NCBI GenBank assembly: GCA_040414485.1
Contig: JBEDUK010000013.1
Span: 12,699-76,698, forward strand
Source: JBEDUK01 sp040414485
GTDB lineage: Bacteria > Actinomycetota > UBA4738
Direction: 5' to 3'
DNA length: 64,000 bases
Part shown: piece by piece, positions 34,107-42,715 of the stretch
How the letters are laid out: each line of letters opens with the position of its first letter
Position numbering within the stretch: the first letter of the stretch is position 1
Notes under the pieces: generated by a model
What the model was told of the DNA's origin: nothing
Database searches by the model: none
What the model saw: the letters and a program-made list of their open reading frames with translations, nothing else
Position numbers and translations under genes: made by a program

Positions 34107-35378
34107 TCAGAGGTAGTGAGCCGTCCGGGCGAAGCGTTCGAGCTCGTCACGGAACGCCGGGTGGGCCACGGCGATCAGCGCCTGCGCCCGTTCGCGCGTC
34201 GACCTTCCGTACAGCTCGGCGACCCCGAACTCGGTCACGACCGTCCGGACGTGCGCTCGCGTGGTGACGACACCGGAGCCCTCCTTCAGCACGGGCACGA
34301 TGCGGCTGGCGGTGCCCTTCGCCGCGGTCGCCGGCAGCGCGATGATCGCCCTGCCCTCCTCCGCGAGGGCGGCACCGCGGATGAAGTCCATCTGGCCGCC
34401 GACACCGCTGAAGAGGTGGTAGCCGAGGGAATCGGCGCAGACCTGGCCGGTGAGGTCCACCTCGATCGCGGAGTTGATCGCGACCATCCGTGAGAGGCGC
34501 CGGATAACCGCGGTGTCGTTCGTGTAGTCACAGGGCCGGAGCTCGATCATCGGGTTGTCGTCGACGAACCGGTACAGGCGCTCGGTGCCCATCATGAACG
34601 ACGAGACGATCTTGTTGCGGTTGATCTCCTTCCGGCGCCCCGTGACCACACCTTTCTCGACCAGGTCGACAACCGCGTCCGTGAACATCTCCGTGTGGAT
34701 GCCCAGATCTCGCTTGTCGCCGAGTGCCATGGCGACCGCCGCGGGGATGGCCCCGATCCCGAGCTGGAGGGTCGCCCCGTCGGGCACCAGGTCCGCGACG
34801 TGCAGACCGATCAGCCGTTCGGCATCGCCGATCTGGGGCGGCGGGCTCACGTAGGGCGGGATGTCCACCTCGACCGCCGTATCGATCTGGTCCACGTGGA
34901 CGAACGCGTCGCCGAGCGTGCGCGGCATCGAGTGGTTGAACTGGGCGATCACCGTGTCCGCGGCGCGGACGGCGGCGAGCGTCGCTTCGACGGACGTGCC
35001 GAGCGAACAGAAGCCGTGGGCGTCAGGCGGCGAGACGTTGATGAGCACCGCGTCCAGATCGAGCGTCCGGTCTCGGAACATGCCCGGGATGTCGTTCAGG
35101 AACGCGGGGATGTACTCGGCGCGACCCTCGTTGATGGCGGCCCGCGCGTTGCTTCCGATGAAGAGCGCACGGTGGCGGAAATGCCCGGCCATCTCCGGTT
35201 GCAGGTGCGGTCCGGGGCCCTCCAGATGCAGATGCAGGACCTGCACGTCGTGGAGCTCGTCGGCCCGGGCGACCAGTGCGTCGAGCAGGACCGACGGCGC
35301 GGCGGCGGCCGCGTGGACATAGATCCAGTCGCCCGACCTGATCGGCGCCACCGCTTCTTCGGCGCTCACGATCCTCAT
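34107..35378 (-). CDS. Acetyl-CoA hydrolase/transferase family protein
   Basis: A 423-residue member of the acetyl-CoA hydrolase/4-hydroxybutyrate CoA-transferase family. ATLQLGIGAIPAAVAMAL, LGIHTEMFTDAVVDLVEKG, GVGGQMDFIRGA and VVTEFGVAELYGRSTRERA are family hallmarks; the Glu of VTEFG region and HTEMF are in the active-site neighbourhood. It likely moves CoA between acetyl-CoA and another short carboxylate during fermentative metabolism. A DosR-like site lies 60 nt upstream of the start. Confidence 0.88.
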   Translation of the reverse strand: MRIVSAEEAVAPIRSGDWIYVHAAAAAPSVLLDALVARADELHDVQVLHLHLEGPGPHLQPEMAGHFRHRALFIGSNARAAINEGRAEYIPAFLNDIPGMFRDRTLDLDAVLINVSPPDAHGFCSLGTSVEATLAAVRAADTVIAQFNHSMPRTLGDAFVHVDQIDTAVEVDIPPYVSPPPQIGDAERLIGLHVADLVPDGATLQLGIGAIPAAVAMALGDKRDLGIHTEMFTDAVVDLVEKGVVTGRRKEINRNKIVSSFMMGTERLYRFVDDNPMIELRPCDYTNDTAVIRRLSRMVAINSAIEVDLTGQVCADSLGYHLFSGVGGQMDFIRGAALAEEGRAIIALPATAAKGTASRIVPVLKEGSGVVTTRAHVRTVVTEFGVAELYGRSTRERAQALIAVAHPAFRDELERFARTAHYL

Positions 35379-35437
35379 GACGCAGCAAGTGTATTTCGCG
35401 GTCGCGGCTCTCCTCCGCCGCCTAGCCCGTCCACGGC

Positions 35438-35452
35438 GGGCCGACCGGCACG
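35438..35452. promoter_or_regulatory. DosR-box-like palindrome (gggccgaccggcacg)
   Basis: Positioned in the 79-nt gap upstream of the acetyl-CoA hydrolase/transferase gene; one mismatch in the right arm. Confidence 0.4.
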
Positions 35453-35457
35453 GCGCA

Positions 35458-35760
35458 TCAGGCCGCTTCTTCGGCGTCCTCTGGAAGCGTGGCCGTCTGC
35501 CCGATCTCGAGGCTGCGCGCCTTCGTGTAGAGCTTCCTCTCGCGCATGCCGAACGGCCAGATCCGCCGCTTCCGGCGCCGCTCGTCCCTCAGCCGGAGCG
35601 CTCGCGCCTCCTCGGCCTGCCTGGCGCGCTCCTCCTCCACGCCGGAATACGGCTTGCCCGCGACCTCTGCGTAGAACCGGCCGAGCTCGACGGCCTCAGC
35701 GTCGCTCAGGCCCACGCCCGCTGCCTTCTTCTCGAGCTGCTTCATCCGAAGCGCGTCCAT
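35458..35760 (-). CDS. Small charged hypothetical protein
   Basis: A 100-residue protein rich in Glu, Arg and Lys: MDALRMKQLEKKAAGVGLSD, a helical RARQAEEARALRLRDERRRKRR stretch (described by region), then RIWPFGMRERKLY and an acidic tail. It is probably helical and soluble. ATG at 35760 follows GAGGAGGA. It is divergent from the WS/DGAT gene and shares a promoter region with a DosR-like site. Family not recognised. Confidence 0.6.
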   Translation of the reverse strand: MDALRMKQLEKKAAGVGLSDAEAVELGRFYAEVAGKPYSGVEEERARQAEEARALRLRDERRRKRRIWPFGMRERKLYTKARSLEIGQTATLPEDAEEAA

Positions 35761-35853
35761 GGCGTCCTCCTCGTGCGCGCCCGTCGCATGTCTCGGGATC
35801 GATCGTGCCACCGTCCGCCGCGCCGGGCGGGGGTCCATCGCGCCGACCCGCAT

Positions 35854-35868
35854 GGGCCCTTCGGCACC
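35854..35868. promoter_or_regulatory. DosR-box-like palindrome (gggcccttcggcacc)
   Basis: Located in the 184-nt divergent gap between the small charged protein and the WS/DGAT gene, 77 nt before the latter. Confidence 0.42.
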
Positions 35869-35944
35869 GCCGCGGCGGCCGCTCGGGGGCGACGATGCAG
35901 ATCGAAGAGTTGTTGATCGCCGTTTTCGGCACAGGAGATCCGAC

Positions 35945-37345
35945 ATGGCCGCCATCGAACGCATCAGCGGCCGCGACGCGGCGTTCTTCCTTCTGGAGGG
36001 GCCGAAGACGCCGTATCACGTCGCCGCGCTGATCACGCTGGAGGGTCCGCCCCTCCCGCACCAGGACCTCATGCGCGCCGTCGAGCGCCGGCTCGACGCC
36101 CTCCCGCGCTTCCGGCAGCGATTGGACCACCGTCGGTTCGCCGGGCGGCCGGTCTGGATCGACGATCCGAACTTCGACCTGGAGTATCACGTGCGGCGGA
36201 CGGCGGTGGATGCACCTGGAACCGAGGAGCAGCTCAAGCACCTCGTTGCCGGGCTCATGGAGGGGCATGTATCGCGGTTCCGGCCTCTGTGGGAGCTGTG
36301 GGCGATCGACGGCCTGCTCTCCGGGGGGACCGCGCTGCTGCTGAAGGTGCACCACGCCATGGCCGACGGGGTGACGGGCGTCCACGACCTCATGCTGCTG
36401 TTCGACGAACGGCGGCGGCCGTCGCGTCGCGCGGGGACGGGGCCGCGGCCGGCCGAGTCATGGCGCCCTGAGCCAGCACCCGGCCGCGCCCGTCTCCTGG
36501 CGGGGGCGGCCGCCGAGGCGCTGATGACGCCGATCACGCTGTCCCGCGCCGCGGTGCGTGCAGTGGCGAATCCACTGGCTACCGCGTCGACGGCGCTCGG
36601 ATGCGCCGAGGTGGCCGCCGCCGCGTTCCGGCCCGCACCCCGGTCGCCGTTCAACGTCGCCATCGGCCCGAACCGGACGTTCCAGCTCGCTCGGGTACCC
36701 CTGGCCGACGTGAGGGAGATCGCGACGGCACGGAGCGTAACCGTCAACGACGTGCTGCTCGCAGTGACCGCGGGAGCCCTCAGGCGGTGGCTCCTGGAGC
36801 ACGGTCACCACGTCGATGGGCTCGAGCTGCGTGCCCTCATCCCGGTGTCGCTGCGACCCACCGGCGATACCGACTCGGCCGGCAATCGGGTGAGCGGCAT
36901 CATCGGGCCGCTGCCGGTGTTCGAAGCCGACCCGATCGCGCGGCTCGAGCGCGTGCACCGCGCGATGCTTCGCGCGAAGCGGTCGAAGCAGGTGCTCGGG
37001 GCCGGCGCCATGCTGAACCTTCCGGCGGTCGTGCCGGGCGTGGTGGCCAGGCCGGTGGCCGGCATCCAGAGCGTCCAGCGGTTCTTCAACGTCTGCATGA
37101 CGAACGTGCCCGGTCCGGCCCGACCGCTGTATCTGGCAGGGCGCCGCATCGTCGACCTGATCCCGCTCACTCCGCTGTCGGCGAACGCGGCGCTGCTCGT
37201 GGCCGCCATCTCCTACGCGGGTGAGGTGACGTTCGGGCTGGTGGCGGATCCGGACGCGGTGCCGGATCTGGCGGTGATCGCCGAGGGCATCGAGAAGTCG
37301 CTGGTCGAACTCCTGCACGCCGTGCCGGATGGAGGTGCGCGATGA
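35945..37345 (+). CDS. Wax ester synthase/diacylglycerol acyltransferase (WS/DGAT)
   Basis: A 466-residue acyltransferase that forms wax esters or triacylglycerol from acyl-CoA. The catalytic motif HHAMADG (HHxxxDG) is intact. MSGRDAAFFLLEGPKTPYHVA-type N-terminus, PLWELWAIDGL, TVNDVLLAVTAGALRRWL and NVPGPARPLYLAGRRI are all family landmarks. ATG at 35945 follows AGGAG; longer upstream sequence is non-coding in character. It heads an operon with a GNAT-like and an alpha/beta hydrolase gene. Tgs1-type WS/DGATs belong to the mycobacterial dormancy response. Confidence 0.92.
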   Translation: MAAIERISGRDAAFFLLEGPKTPYHVAALITLEGPPLPHQDLMRAVERRLDALPRFRQRLDHRRFAGRPVWIDDPNFDLEYHVRRTAVDAPGTEEQLKHLVAGLMEGHVSRFRPLWELWAIDGLLSGGTALLLKVHHAMADGVTGVHDLMLLFDERRRPSRRAGTGPRPAESWRPEPAPGRARLLAGAAAEALMTPITLSRAAVRAVANPLATASTALGCAEVAAAAFRPAPRSPFNVAIGPNRTFQLARVPLADVREIATARSVTVNDVLLAVTAGALRRWLLEHGHHVDGLELRALIPVSLRPTGDTDSAGNRVSGIIGPLPVFEADPIARLERVHRAMLRAKRSKQVLGAGAMLNLPAVVPGVVARPVAGIQSVQRFFNVCMTNVPGPARPLYLAGRRIVDLIPLTPLSANAALLVAAISYAGEVTFGLVADPDAVPDLAVIAEGIEKSLVELLHAVPDGGAR

Positions 37346-38532
37346 GCCGTGCCGCGGTCGTTCCCCCTCGTACGTCGTCATCCGTGGTCGTGTCGCCGGC
37401 ATGCGGGCCGGACGGCATGCGGGCCTTCGTCGATCTCCCGTTCCGCCTCTACCGCGACGATCCGAACTGGGTGGCGCCGTTCCGCACCGATCTGACCAGG
37501 CAGCTGGACCCGGCGCGCGGTCCGTTCTTCGACCACGGAAGGGCGAGGTACTTTCTCGCGCGTCGCGACGATCGGGTGGTCGGACGCATCTCCGCCCACG
37601 TCGACCGGGCCTTCAACATGTTCCATGCCGACGAACCGGAGGCGGCGGCCGGCGGCTTCTGGGGATTCTTCGAATGCGATGACGATCCGGACGCCGCGTG
37701 CGCGCTGTTCGACGCGGCGGCGGGCTGGCTGGCCGGCCAGGGCATGTCGTCCATGCTCGGTCCCGCGTCGTTCTCGCTGAACGACCAGGCGGGGCTTCTG
37801 GTCGACGGGTTCGCTGCGCCGCCCATGATCGAGATGACGTACAACCCGCCGTACTACCGGCGGCTCGTGGAGTCGGCCGGCTTCACCAAGGCCCAGGACC
37901 TGTTCGCCTACCGCCTGGAGTCGACGGCGGAACCGCCCGCCGACCTGGTGGCGCTCGCGCGCAGCGCGGAGACGCTGTTCACCTTCCGCACGGTGCGCAT
38001 GCGCGACTTCGACGCCGAGCTGGAGCGGTTCCTGCGCGTGTACAACGCGGCATGGGAGCGGAACTGGGGCTTCAGCCCCATGACCGAACGCGAGATCCGG
38101 CATCACGCGAAACAGCTGAAGCCCGTGCTGGATCCGAACCTGGTGATCGTCGGCGAACGAGGCGGTGAGACGGTGGCGGTCGGGCTCACCATCCCGAACG
38201 TGAACGAGGAGATCATCCGGATGCACGGCCGGTACTCGCCGGCGGGGCTGGCCAGGCTGCTATGGCGGGCGAAGCGCCGCAGATGGGAGTCGTGCCGCGT
38301 CTACATCCTCGGCGTCAGGCGCGAGTTCCGGGAGAGCGGCATCGGCGCGCACCTGTACCTGGACACGCTGGCTGCCGTCAGGCACGGCGGCTACCGGTGG
38401 GGCGAGATGTCGTGGATCCTCGAGTCGAACGACGCGATGAATCGCGCCATCCGGCACATGGGCGGTACGGTCTACAAGACCTACCGCATGTACCAGCGGC
38501 CCATCCCGACTACGATGCGAACGACGCCGTGA
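37342..38532 (+). CDS. GNAT-like N-acetyltransferase family protein
   Basis: A 396-residue protein with a GNAT-type C-terminal half (RVYILGVRREFRESGIGAHLYLDTL resembles the acetyl-CoA loop; EMSWILESNDAMNRAIRHMGG is a typical GNAT end). The N-terminal half (DDPNWVAPFRTDLTRQLDP, GPASFSLNDQAGLLVDGF) is characteristic of a family of long uncharacterised acyltransferase-like proteins. ATG overlaps the WS/DGAT stop and the gene overlaps the next start, so it is tightly coupled to storage-lipid genes. Substrate unknown. Confidence 0.75.
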   Translation: MSRAAVVPPRTSSSVVVSPACGPDGMRAFVDLPFRLYRDDPNWVAPFRTDLTRQLDPARGPFFDHGRARYFLARRDDRVVGRISAHVDRAFNMFHADEPEAAAGGFWGFFECDDDPDAACALFDAAAGWLAGQGMSSMLGPASFSLNDQAGLLVDGFAAPPMIEMTYNPPYYRRLVESAGFTKAQDLFAYRLESTAEPPADLVALARSAETLFTFRTVRMRDFDAELERFLRVYNAAWERNWGFSPMTEREIRHHAKQLKPVLDPNLVIVGERGGETVAVGLTIPNVNEEIIRMHGRYSPAGLARLLWRAKRRRWESCRVYILGVRREFRESGIGAHLYLDTLAAVRHGGYRWGEMSWILESNDAMNRAIRHMGGTVYKTYRMYQRPIPTTMRTTP

Positions 38533-39599
38533 CAAGAGGACGAACGCGCCGCCTTCTGCTGTGGTCGATCCTGGCGGCGTTCGTGGCGCGGCTCATGACC
38601 GTCCGCCGCCGCAGGGATGAAGCCGCCCGGCAGATCGCCGCCGGTGAAGCGCCGGGACGGCACATCGCGTGGCTCGGTCGCGCGCTCGATCCCTTTCCCG
38701 AATCGGCGAACCAGCCGTATGTGATGCCGTCGCTTCCCCCTGCCGAGGTCGTGTCGATCCCCGACCGCGGCGAGTTCGTCGTGCGGCGCGGCGGGCGCGC
38801 TGCCGGCACGCCCGTCCTCCTGCTGCATGGCTGGATGGCGACGGCGGACCTGAACTGGTTCCTTCTCTACGACGCCCTCGGGGCGCATCACCCGATCGTC
38901 GCGCCGGACCTCCGCGGACACGGACGGGCCCCGCGTTCGTCGGGCGCGTTCACGCTCGAGTCGTGCGCCGACGACGCGGCGGCCATCCTTCGGCAGCTCG
39001 GCATCGAACGGGCCGTCGTGGTCGGCTACTCGCTGGGCGGCCCGGTGGCGATGCTGCTCTGGCGCAGGCATCCCGAGCTGGTCGCCGGCCTGGTGCTGGA
39101 GGCGACGGCCATGGAATGGAGCGGTACACGGCGTGAGCGCATGGCCTGGCGAACCCTTGGGCTGATCGGGTTCCTGCTGCGCTGGCCGACGGGCCGCATC
39201 GTCCTCCTTCGCGCGCTGGGCGGCGTTCGGAGTGTGCCGACGGACCTGCTCCCGTATCGCGCGTGGGCCGACGGCGAGTTCCGCCGGAACGATCCCACCG
39301 AGGCGGCGGAGGCCGGCCGGGCGCTGGCTGCGTTCGACGCCCGCCCGTTCGCCGGGTTGGTCGACGTGCCGGCCGCGGTCGTGGTCACGTCGGAGGACAG
39401 CCTGGTGCCGCCGGAACGCCAGCGGGCATTGGCGGCCGCGCTGCGCGCCTCGGTGTTCGAACTGGCCGGCGATCACACGGCCGTCGCGGTCCGTCCGGAC
39501 GAACTGGCGGAGACGACGCTTCGGGCGATCCAGTCCGTGACGGGCGAGCCGTCCGCGCCGGTCGAGGCACCGCCTCCTGCGACCGAAACAGTGATGTAG
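38529..39599 (+). CDS. Alpha/beta hydrolase
   Basis: A 356-residue alpha/beta-fold hydrolase. A single N-terminal hydrophobic helix (LLLWSILAAFVARLM) may anchor it. VLLLHGWMATADLNW forms the oxyanion region, VVVGYSLGGPVAM contains the nucleophile Ser (G-x-S-x-G), and GDHTAVAV supplies the catalytic His; an acidic residue in TSEDSLVPP fits the third position. The GTG start overlaps the previous stop (GTGA). An esterase or lipase role in wax/TAG turnover is plausible from operon context only. Confidence 0.85.
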   Translation: MTRGRTRRLLLWSILAAFVARLMTVRRRRDEAARQIAAGEAPGRHIAWLGRALDPFPESANQPYVMPSLPPAEVVSIPDRGEFVVRRGGRAAGTPVLLLHGWMATADLNWFLLYDALGAHHPIVAPDLRGHGRAPRSSGAFTLESCADDAAAILRQLGIERAVVVGYSLGGPVAMLLWRRHPELVAGLVLEATAMEWSGTRRERMAWRTLGLIGFLLRWPTGRIVLLRALGGVRSVPTDLLPYRAWADGEFRRNDPTEAAEAGRALAAFDARPFAGLVDVPAAVVVTSEDSLVPPERQRALAAALRASVFELAGDHTAVAVRPDELAETTLRAIQSVTGEPSAPVEAPPPATETVM

Positions 39600-39601
39600 C
39601 C

Positions 39602-40834
39602 TTACGAGTCAGCCGCAGCGGGCGTGGGCGCCGCGGCAGGAGCCTGCGCGCCGGCCGCCGTTTCCGGCAACATGAGCGCCAGCGCCACCGCGCCCAGCGC
39701 CAGTGCCACCTCCAGCACGACCGCGCCCGAGAAGTCGCCCTGCGCGCTCTTGAGCAGCCCCATCAGGCCCACGATCGCGGCCCCGCCGAGGTTCCCGGAC
39801 AGGAGGATCACGCCGACGGCGGTGCTGCCCACCTGAGGCCCGAGCGTTCGATCCTCCCCGACCATCGCGATCGAGATCGGGAGCGCCGCCAGCAGAAAGA
39901 AGCCCATGACCGCCGCCACGGAGATCAGCGCACCCAGCGATCCGAGATGTCCGAGGAGCCACAGCGACGGCGCGGCCACCAGGCCGGCGAGCAGGATGAA
40001 CGGCTTCCGCCGGCGGAGCCGGTCGGACACGGCGCCGAGCGAGGCCGATCCGACCATCCCCGCGATCGTGATCACGCCGGCAACCAGACCGGCGCCCGAG
40101 GCGCCGATGCCCTTCGGCTTGAGCATCTCCTCCAGCCACGTGGTCACGCCGAGGTACAGGCCGAACCCGAGGAACAGGACCGCCGAGAGCTTCCACTGGG
40201 TCGGGGATCGAAGCACGCGTGACAGGGCCTGTCGAACGCTCAATCCCTCCGGGGCGACCAGCCGCTCGGGAACGCGCCTCGGCGCGATCACGTAGAAGCC
40301 GAGGAGCGCGACGGAGGCGAACGATGCGTAGACGAGCTGGCAGCCCCGCACACCGATGGCGTCGACCAGCGGTGGCGTCGCGATCAGCCCCACGGTGATC
40401 CCCAGGAAGATGGCCATCGTGCCGATCCCGGTCGCAGTGGCGGCGTCCTCCGGAGGGAAATGCCGGTTCACGACGTCGGCGACGGCGTTGATCAGGAACG
40501 GCTGAGGGAGCAGCAGGCCGACCGTGAGCAGCAGCAGGACCGGGAGGTCGGCCGCGAGGGGGCGGAGGAAGGCGAAGACCGCGGTGGCGAGCCCGGCCCA
40601 CAGCAGCGGGTTCCGGTATCCGAAGCGGTCGGCGACCGCGCCGGCGGGGATCGAGAGCAGGGCCGAACAGATGGGACCGATGGAGACGAGGAGGCCGATG
40701 GAGACCTCCGACGTATGGAACGCGCGGGCGGCGTCGGCCGTCGCCGAGGCGAACGAGATCCAGAGGATGTGGCTCGCGGCGACCAGGGCGACATAGGCGA
40801 GGAGGACGCGCCAAGCGCCTGGCCGGATCTGCAC
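39602..40834 (-). CDS. Major facilitator superfamily transporter
   Basis: A 410-residue twelve-helix MFS protein. The loop 2-3 motif is recognisable as GAVADRFGYRNPLLWAG, and the second-half repeat as GAVSDRLRRRKPFILLAG. It resembles CynX/NNP-type permeases in length and helix layout, but substrate cannot be assigned. The GTG start at 40834 places the first helix (AWRVLLAYVALVAASHIL) just after a short N-terminus. It is divergent from the small membrane protein at 41014; the gap holds three DosR-like palindromes. Confidence 0.8.
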   Translation of the reverse strand: MQIRPGAWRVLLAYVALVAASHILWISFASATADAARAFHTSEVSIGLLVSIGPICSALLSIPAGAVADRFGYRNPLLWAGLATAVFAFLRPLAADLPVLLLLTVGLLLPQPFLINAVADVVNRHFPPEDAATATGIGTMAIFLGITVGLIATPPLVDAIGVRGCQLVYASFASVALLGFYVIAPRRVPERLVAPEGLSVRQALSRVLRSPTQWKLSAVLFLGFGLYLGVTTWLEEMLKPKGIGASGAGLVAGVITIAGMVGSASLGAVSDRLRRRKPFILLAGLVAAPSLWLLGHLGSLGALISVAAVMGFFLLAALPISIAMVGEDRTLGPQVGSTAVGVILLSGNLGGAAIVGLMGLLKSAQGDFSGAVVLEVALALGAVALALMLPETAAGAQAPAAAPTPAAADS

Positions 40835-40871
40835 CGGTGCAGTGTCGCATCCCGACGGAGGCGATCGTCGC

Positions 40872-40952
40872 GGACTCGAAGTCCTCGTGCGCGCCCTTCG
40901 CCTCCATCTCACCTCAGGCCGAACGGCCGGTCGCGACGGGACCGACCGGCCG
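40872..40952. promoter_or_regulatory. Cluster of three DosR-box-like palindromes
   Basis: ggactcgaagtcc (40872-40884) is a palindrome close to the mycobacterial DosR core GGGACTWWAGTCCC. aggccgaacggccgg (40916-40930) and gggaccgaccggccg (40938-40952) follow. All lie in the 179-nt gap between the MFS gene and the 41014 membrane-protein gene. Confidence 0.55.
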
Positions 40953-41013
40953 TGCTCGGCGGTTCGGGCGTCGACCATGCTGGGTAAGTGGTGTGGCTGG
41001 GAGGTGAGGTCTG

Positions 41014-41472
41014 ATGAACAAAACCAGGCTCGATGTTGAACGGCCGTTCGCGCTCACTTTGATCGGCTGGCTCACGGCCGCTGCCGGGTTCATGCTCGTG
41101 GTCGGCACCCTCTACCGCGTGACCTCGGGTCGGGCCGACTCAACGGCCCGGATCGCACTGGGTCTCGGCGTGGTCGAGTTCCTGATCGGTTTGGCCATGG
41201 GTATCGGCGCCCGGTGGGCATACTGGCCCATCCGGATCCTCACGCCCATCAACTTCGTCATCGCCGTCGTGGCGACCGTCATCGGCGACAGGGCACTGGT
41301 CCTCTGGGCGGTCCTGTTCGGCGGGGCCACCTTGATCCTGTGGGGACCGGATCAGCTGGTCGGACGGTTCCGGACGGCGATCCGCCGCTGGCGCAAAGGC
41401 GAGCCGGCAGTCGCCGCGCCACGGACTGCGGCCTCGGCGAAGCCTGACGCCGGTGAGCGGATCGCAGCGTAG
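41014..41472 (+). CDS. Small four-helix membrane protein
   Basis: A 152-residue protein with about four hydrophobic helices (LIGWLTAAAGFMLVVGTLY, ALGLGVVEFLIGLAMGIGA, ITPINFVIAVVATVIG-type, LWAVLFGGATLILWG) and a basic, Ala-rich tail. Helix spacing resembles small actinobacterial integral proteins of unknown role. It sits directly downstream of a cluster of DosR-like palindromes and ends at a strong terminator. I do not recognise the family. Confidence 0.65.
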   Translation: MNKTRLDVERPFALTLIGWLTAAAGFMLVVGTLYRVTSGRADSTARIALGLGVVEFLIGLAMGIGARWAYWPIRILTPINFVIAVVATVIGDRALVLWAVLFGGATLILWGPDQLVGRFRTAIRRWRKGEPAVAAPRTAASAKPDAGERIAA

Positions 41473-41497
41473 AAGGGCGACGGTTCCGATAGGAAAG

Positions 41498-41530
41498 AAC
41501 GGGCGGGACGCCTCCGGCGTCCCGCCCGTT
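41498..41530. terminator. Bidirectional intrinsic terminator
   Basis: A perfect 15-bp inverted repeat (aacgggcgggacgcc / ggcgtcccgcccgtt) with a 3-nt loop, flanked by AAAG on the left and TTTC-like sequence on the right. It lies between the convergent membrane-protein and asnA genes. Confidence 0.8.
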
Positions 41531-41551
41531 TCATTCGTGCCTTCGAGCGGT

Positions 41552-42700
41552 TCACTCGATCACGTGGATGTTGTGCCGCTCACCGATCTCCTTGAGGATC
41601 TTCGGCCAGACGGTCACACTGACCTCGCCGAGGTGCGCGGTGCGAAGCAGGAGCATCTGCGTGCGTGACTGACCGATCCCCCCGCCGACCGACAGCGGCA
41701 GCGTTCCATCAACGATGCCGCGGTGGTACGGCAGGTCGAGCCATTCGGTCTGCCCGGTGATCTCCAATTGCCGCAGAAGGGCCGGGCCGTCGACGCGGAT
41801 GCCCATCGACGACAGCTCGTGGCGCCGCCGCGTGACGTGGTTCCACACGAGGATGTCGCCGTTGAGGCCGTGCCGAACCTTGCCGTCCACCGTCGAGGTC
41901 TCCGTCGACCAGTCGTCGTAGTCGGCCGCGCGAAGCTCATGCGGGTATCCGTCCGCGAGCGTCCAGCCGATGCCGATGATGAACACGGCGGGGTGATCCT
42001 TCAGCAGCATGGTCTCGCGCTGCTTCCGCGGCAGGTCCGGGTAGCGCTCGAGCACCTCTTCGGCATGGAAGAACTCGATCTCGTCCGGCACGTTGGGGAA
42101 GCGTGGGTCCCGGAGCGCCGGAAACAGACTTTGGACGTGGAGCTCGGCGTCGCGGATGACGCGCCACAGCGTGCGCACGACCGATTTCAGGTACTCGAGG
42201 TCGCGCTGCCCGGGCGCGATCGTCTTCTCCCAGTCCCACTGGTCGACGTACGCGCTGTGGTCGTGGTCCAGGAAGTAGTCCTTGCGGACCGCGCGCATGT
42301 CCGTGCAGATTCCATCGCCGATCTGACAGTCGAACTGCCTGAGCGCCAGGCGCTTCCATTTCGTCGCCGCCTGGACGACCTGCGCCTCGACCGGGTGCAG
42401 GTCGCGGTCGTTCGAGATATGGAACTGCACCGGCGTGCGTGATCCGTCCCGGTCGAGCATGTCGTTCACGCCGCCGTCGGCAGCCACGATGAGCGGCACC
42501 TGAACCATCATGAGGTTCATCCGGCGACACAGCTCGGATTCGATGAACTGCTTCGTGGCGAAGATGGCCTGCTGCATCTGGCGGGGAGACAGCAGCGCGG
42601 CGTAGTCCGAGGGGAGCGCGCGATCGATCTCGTCGTAGGTGCCGATCCCCGGGCCGGCCAGGTCTCCCCGCTTGTCGTCGATCTGCGTACCGGTCGCCAT
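41552..42700 (-). CDS. asnA: Aspartate--ammonia ligase AsnA
   Basis: ATP-dependent, ammonia-using asparagine synthetase, homologous to class II aminoacyl-tRNA synthetases. The 382-residue protein shows AIFATKQFIESELCRRMNL, VQVPLIVAADGGVNDMLDRDG, FDCQIGDGICTDMRAVRKD, YVDQWDWEKTI, NGDILVWNHVTRRRHELSSMGIRVD and a class II motif 3-like LPLSVGGGIGQSR. It is about 50 residues longer than the Escherichia coli enzyme, mostly at the N-terminus. It lies 15 nt downstream of the HypF-like gene and may be co-transcribed with the hydrogenase operon. AsnA is not the usual asparagine synthetase of actinobacteria. Confidence 0.88.
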   Translation of the reverse strand: MATGTQIDDKRGDLAGPGIGTYDEIDRALPSDYAALLSPRQMQQAIFATKQFIESELCRRMNLMMVQVPLIVAADGGVNDMLDRDGSRTPVQFHISNDRDLHPVEAQVVQAATKWKRLALRQFDCQIGDGICTDMRAVRKDYFLDHDHSAYVDQWDWEKTIAPGQRDLEYLKSVVRTLWRVIRDAELHVQSLFPALRDPRFPNVPDEIEFFHAEEVLERYPDLPRKQRETMLLKDHPAVFIIGIGWTLADGYPHELRAADYDDWSTETSTVDGKVRHGLNGDILVWNHVTRRRHELSSMGIRVDGPALLRQLEITGQTEWLDLPYHRGIVDGTLPLSVGGGIGQSRTQMLLLRTAHLGEVSVTVWPKILKEIGERHNIHVIE

Positions 42701-42715
42701 GGCGCTCTCCTTTCG

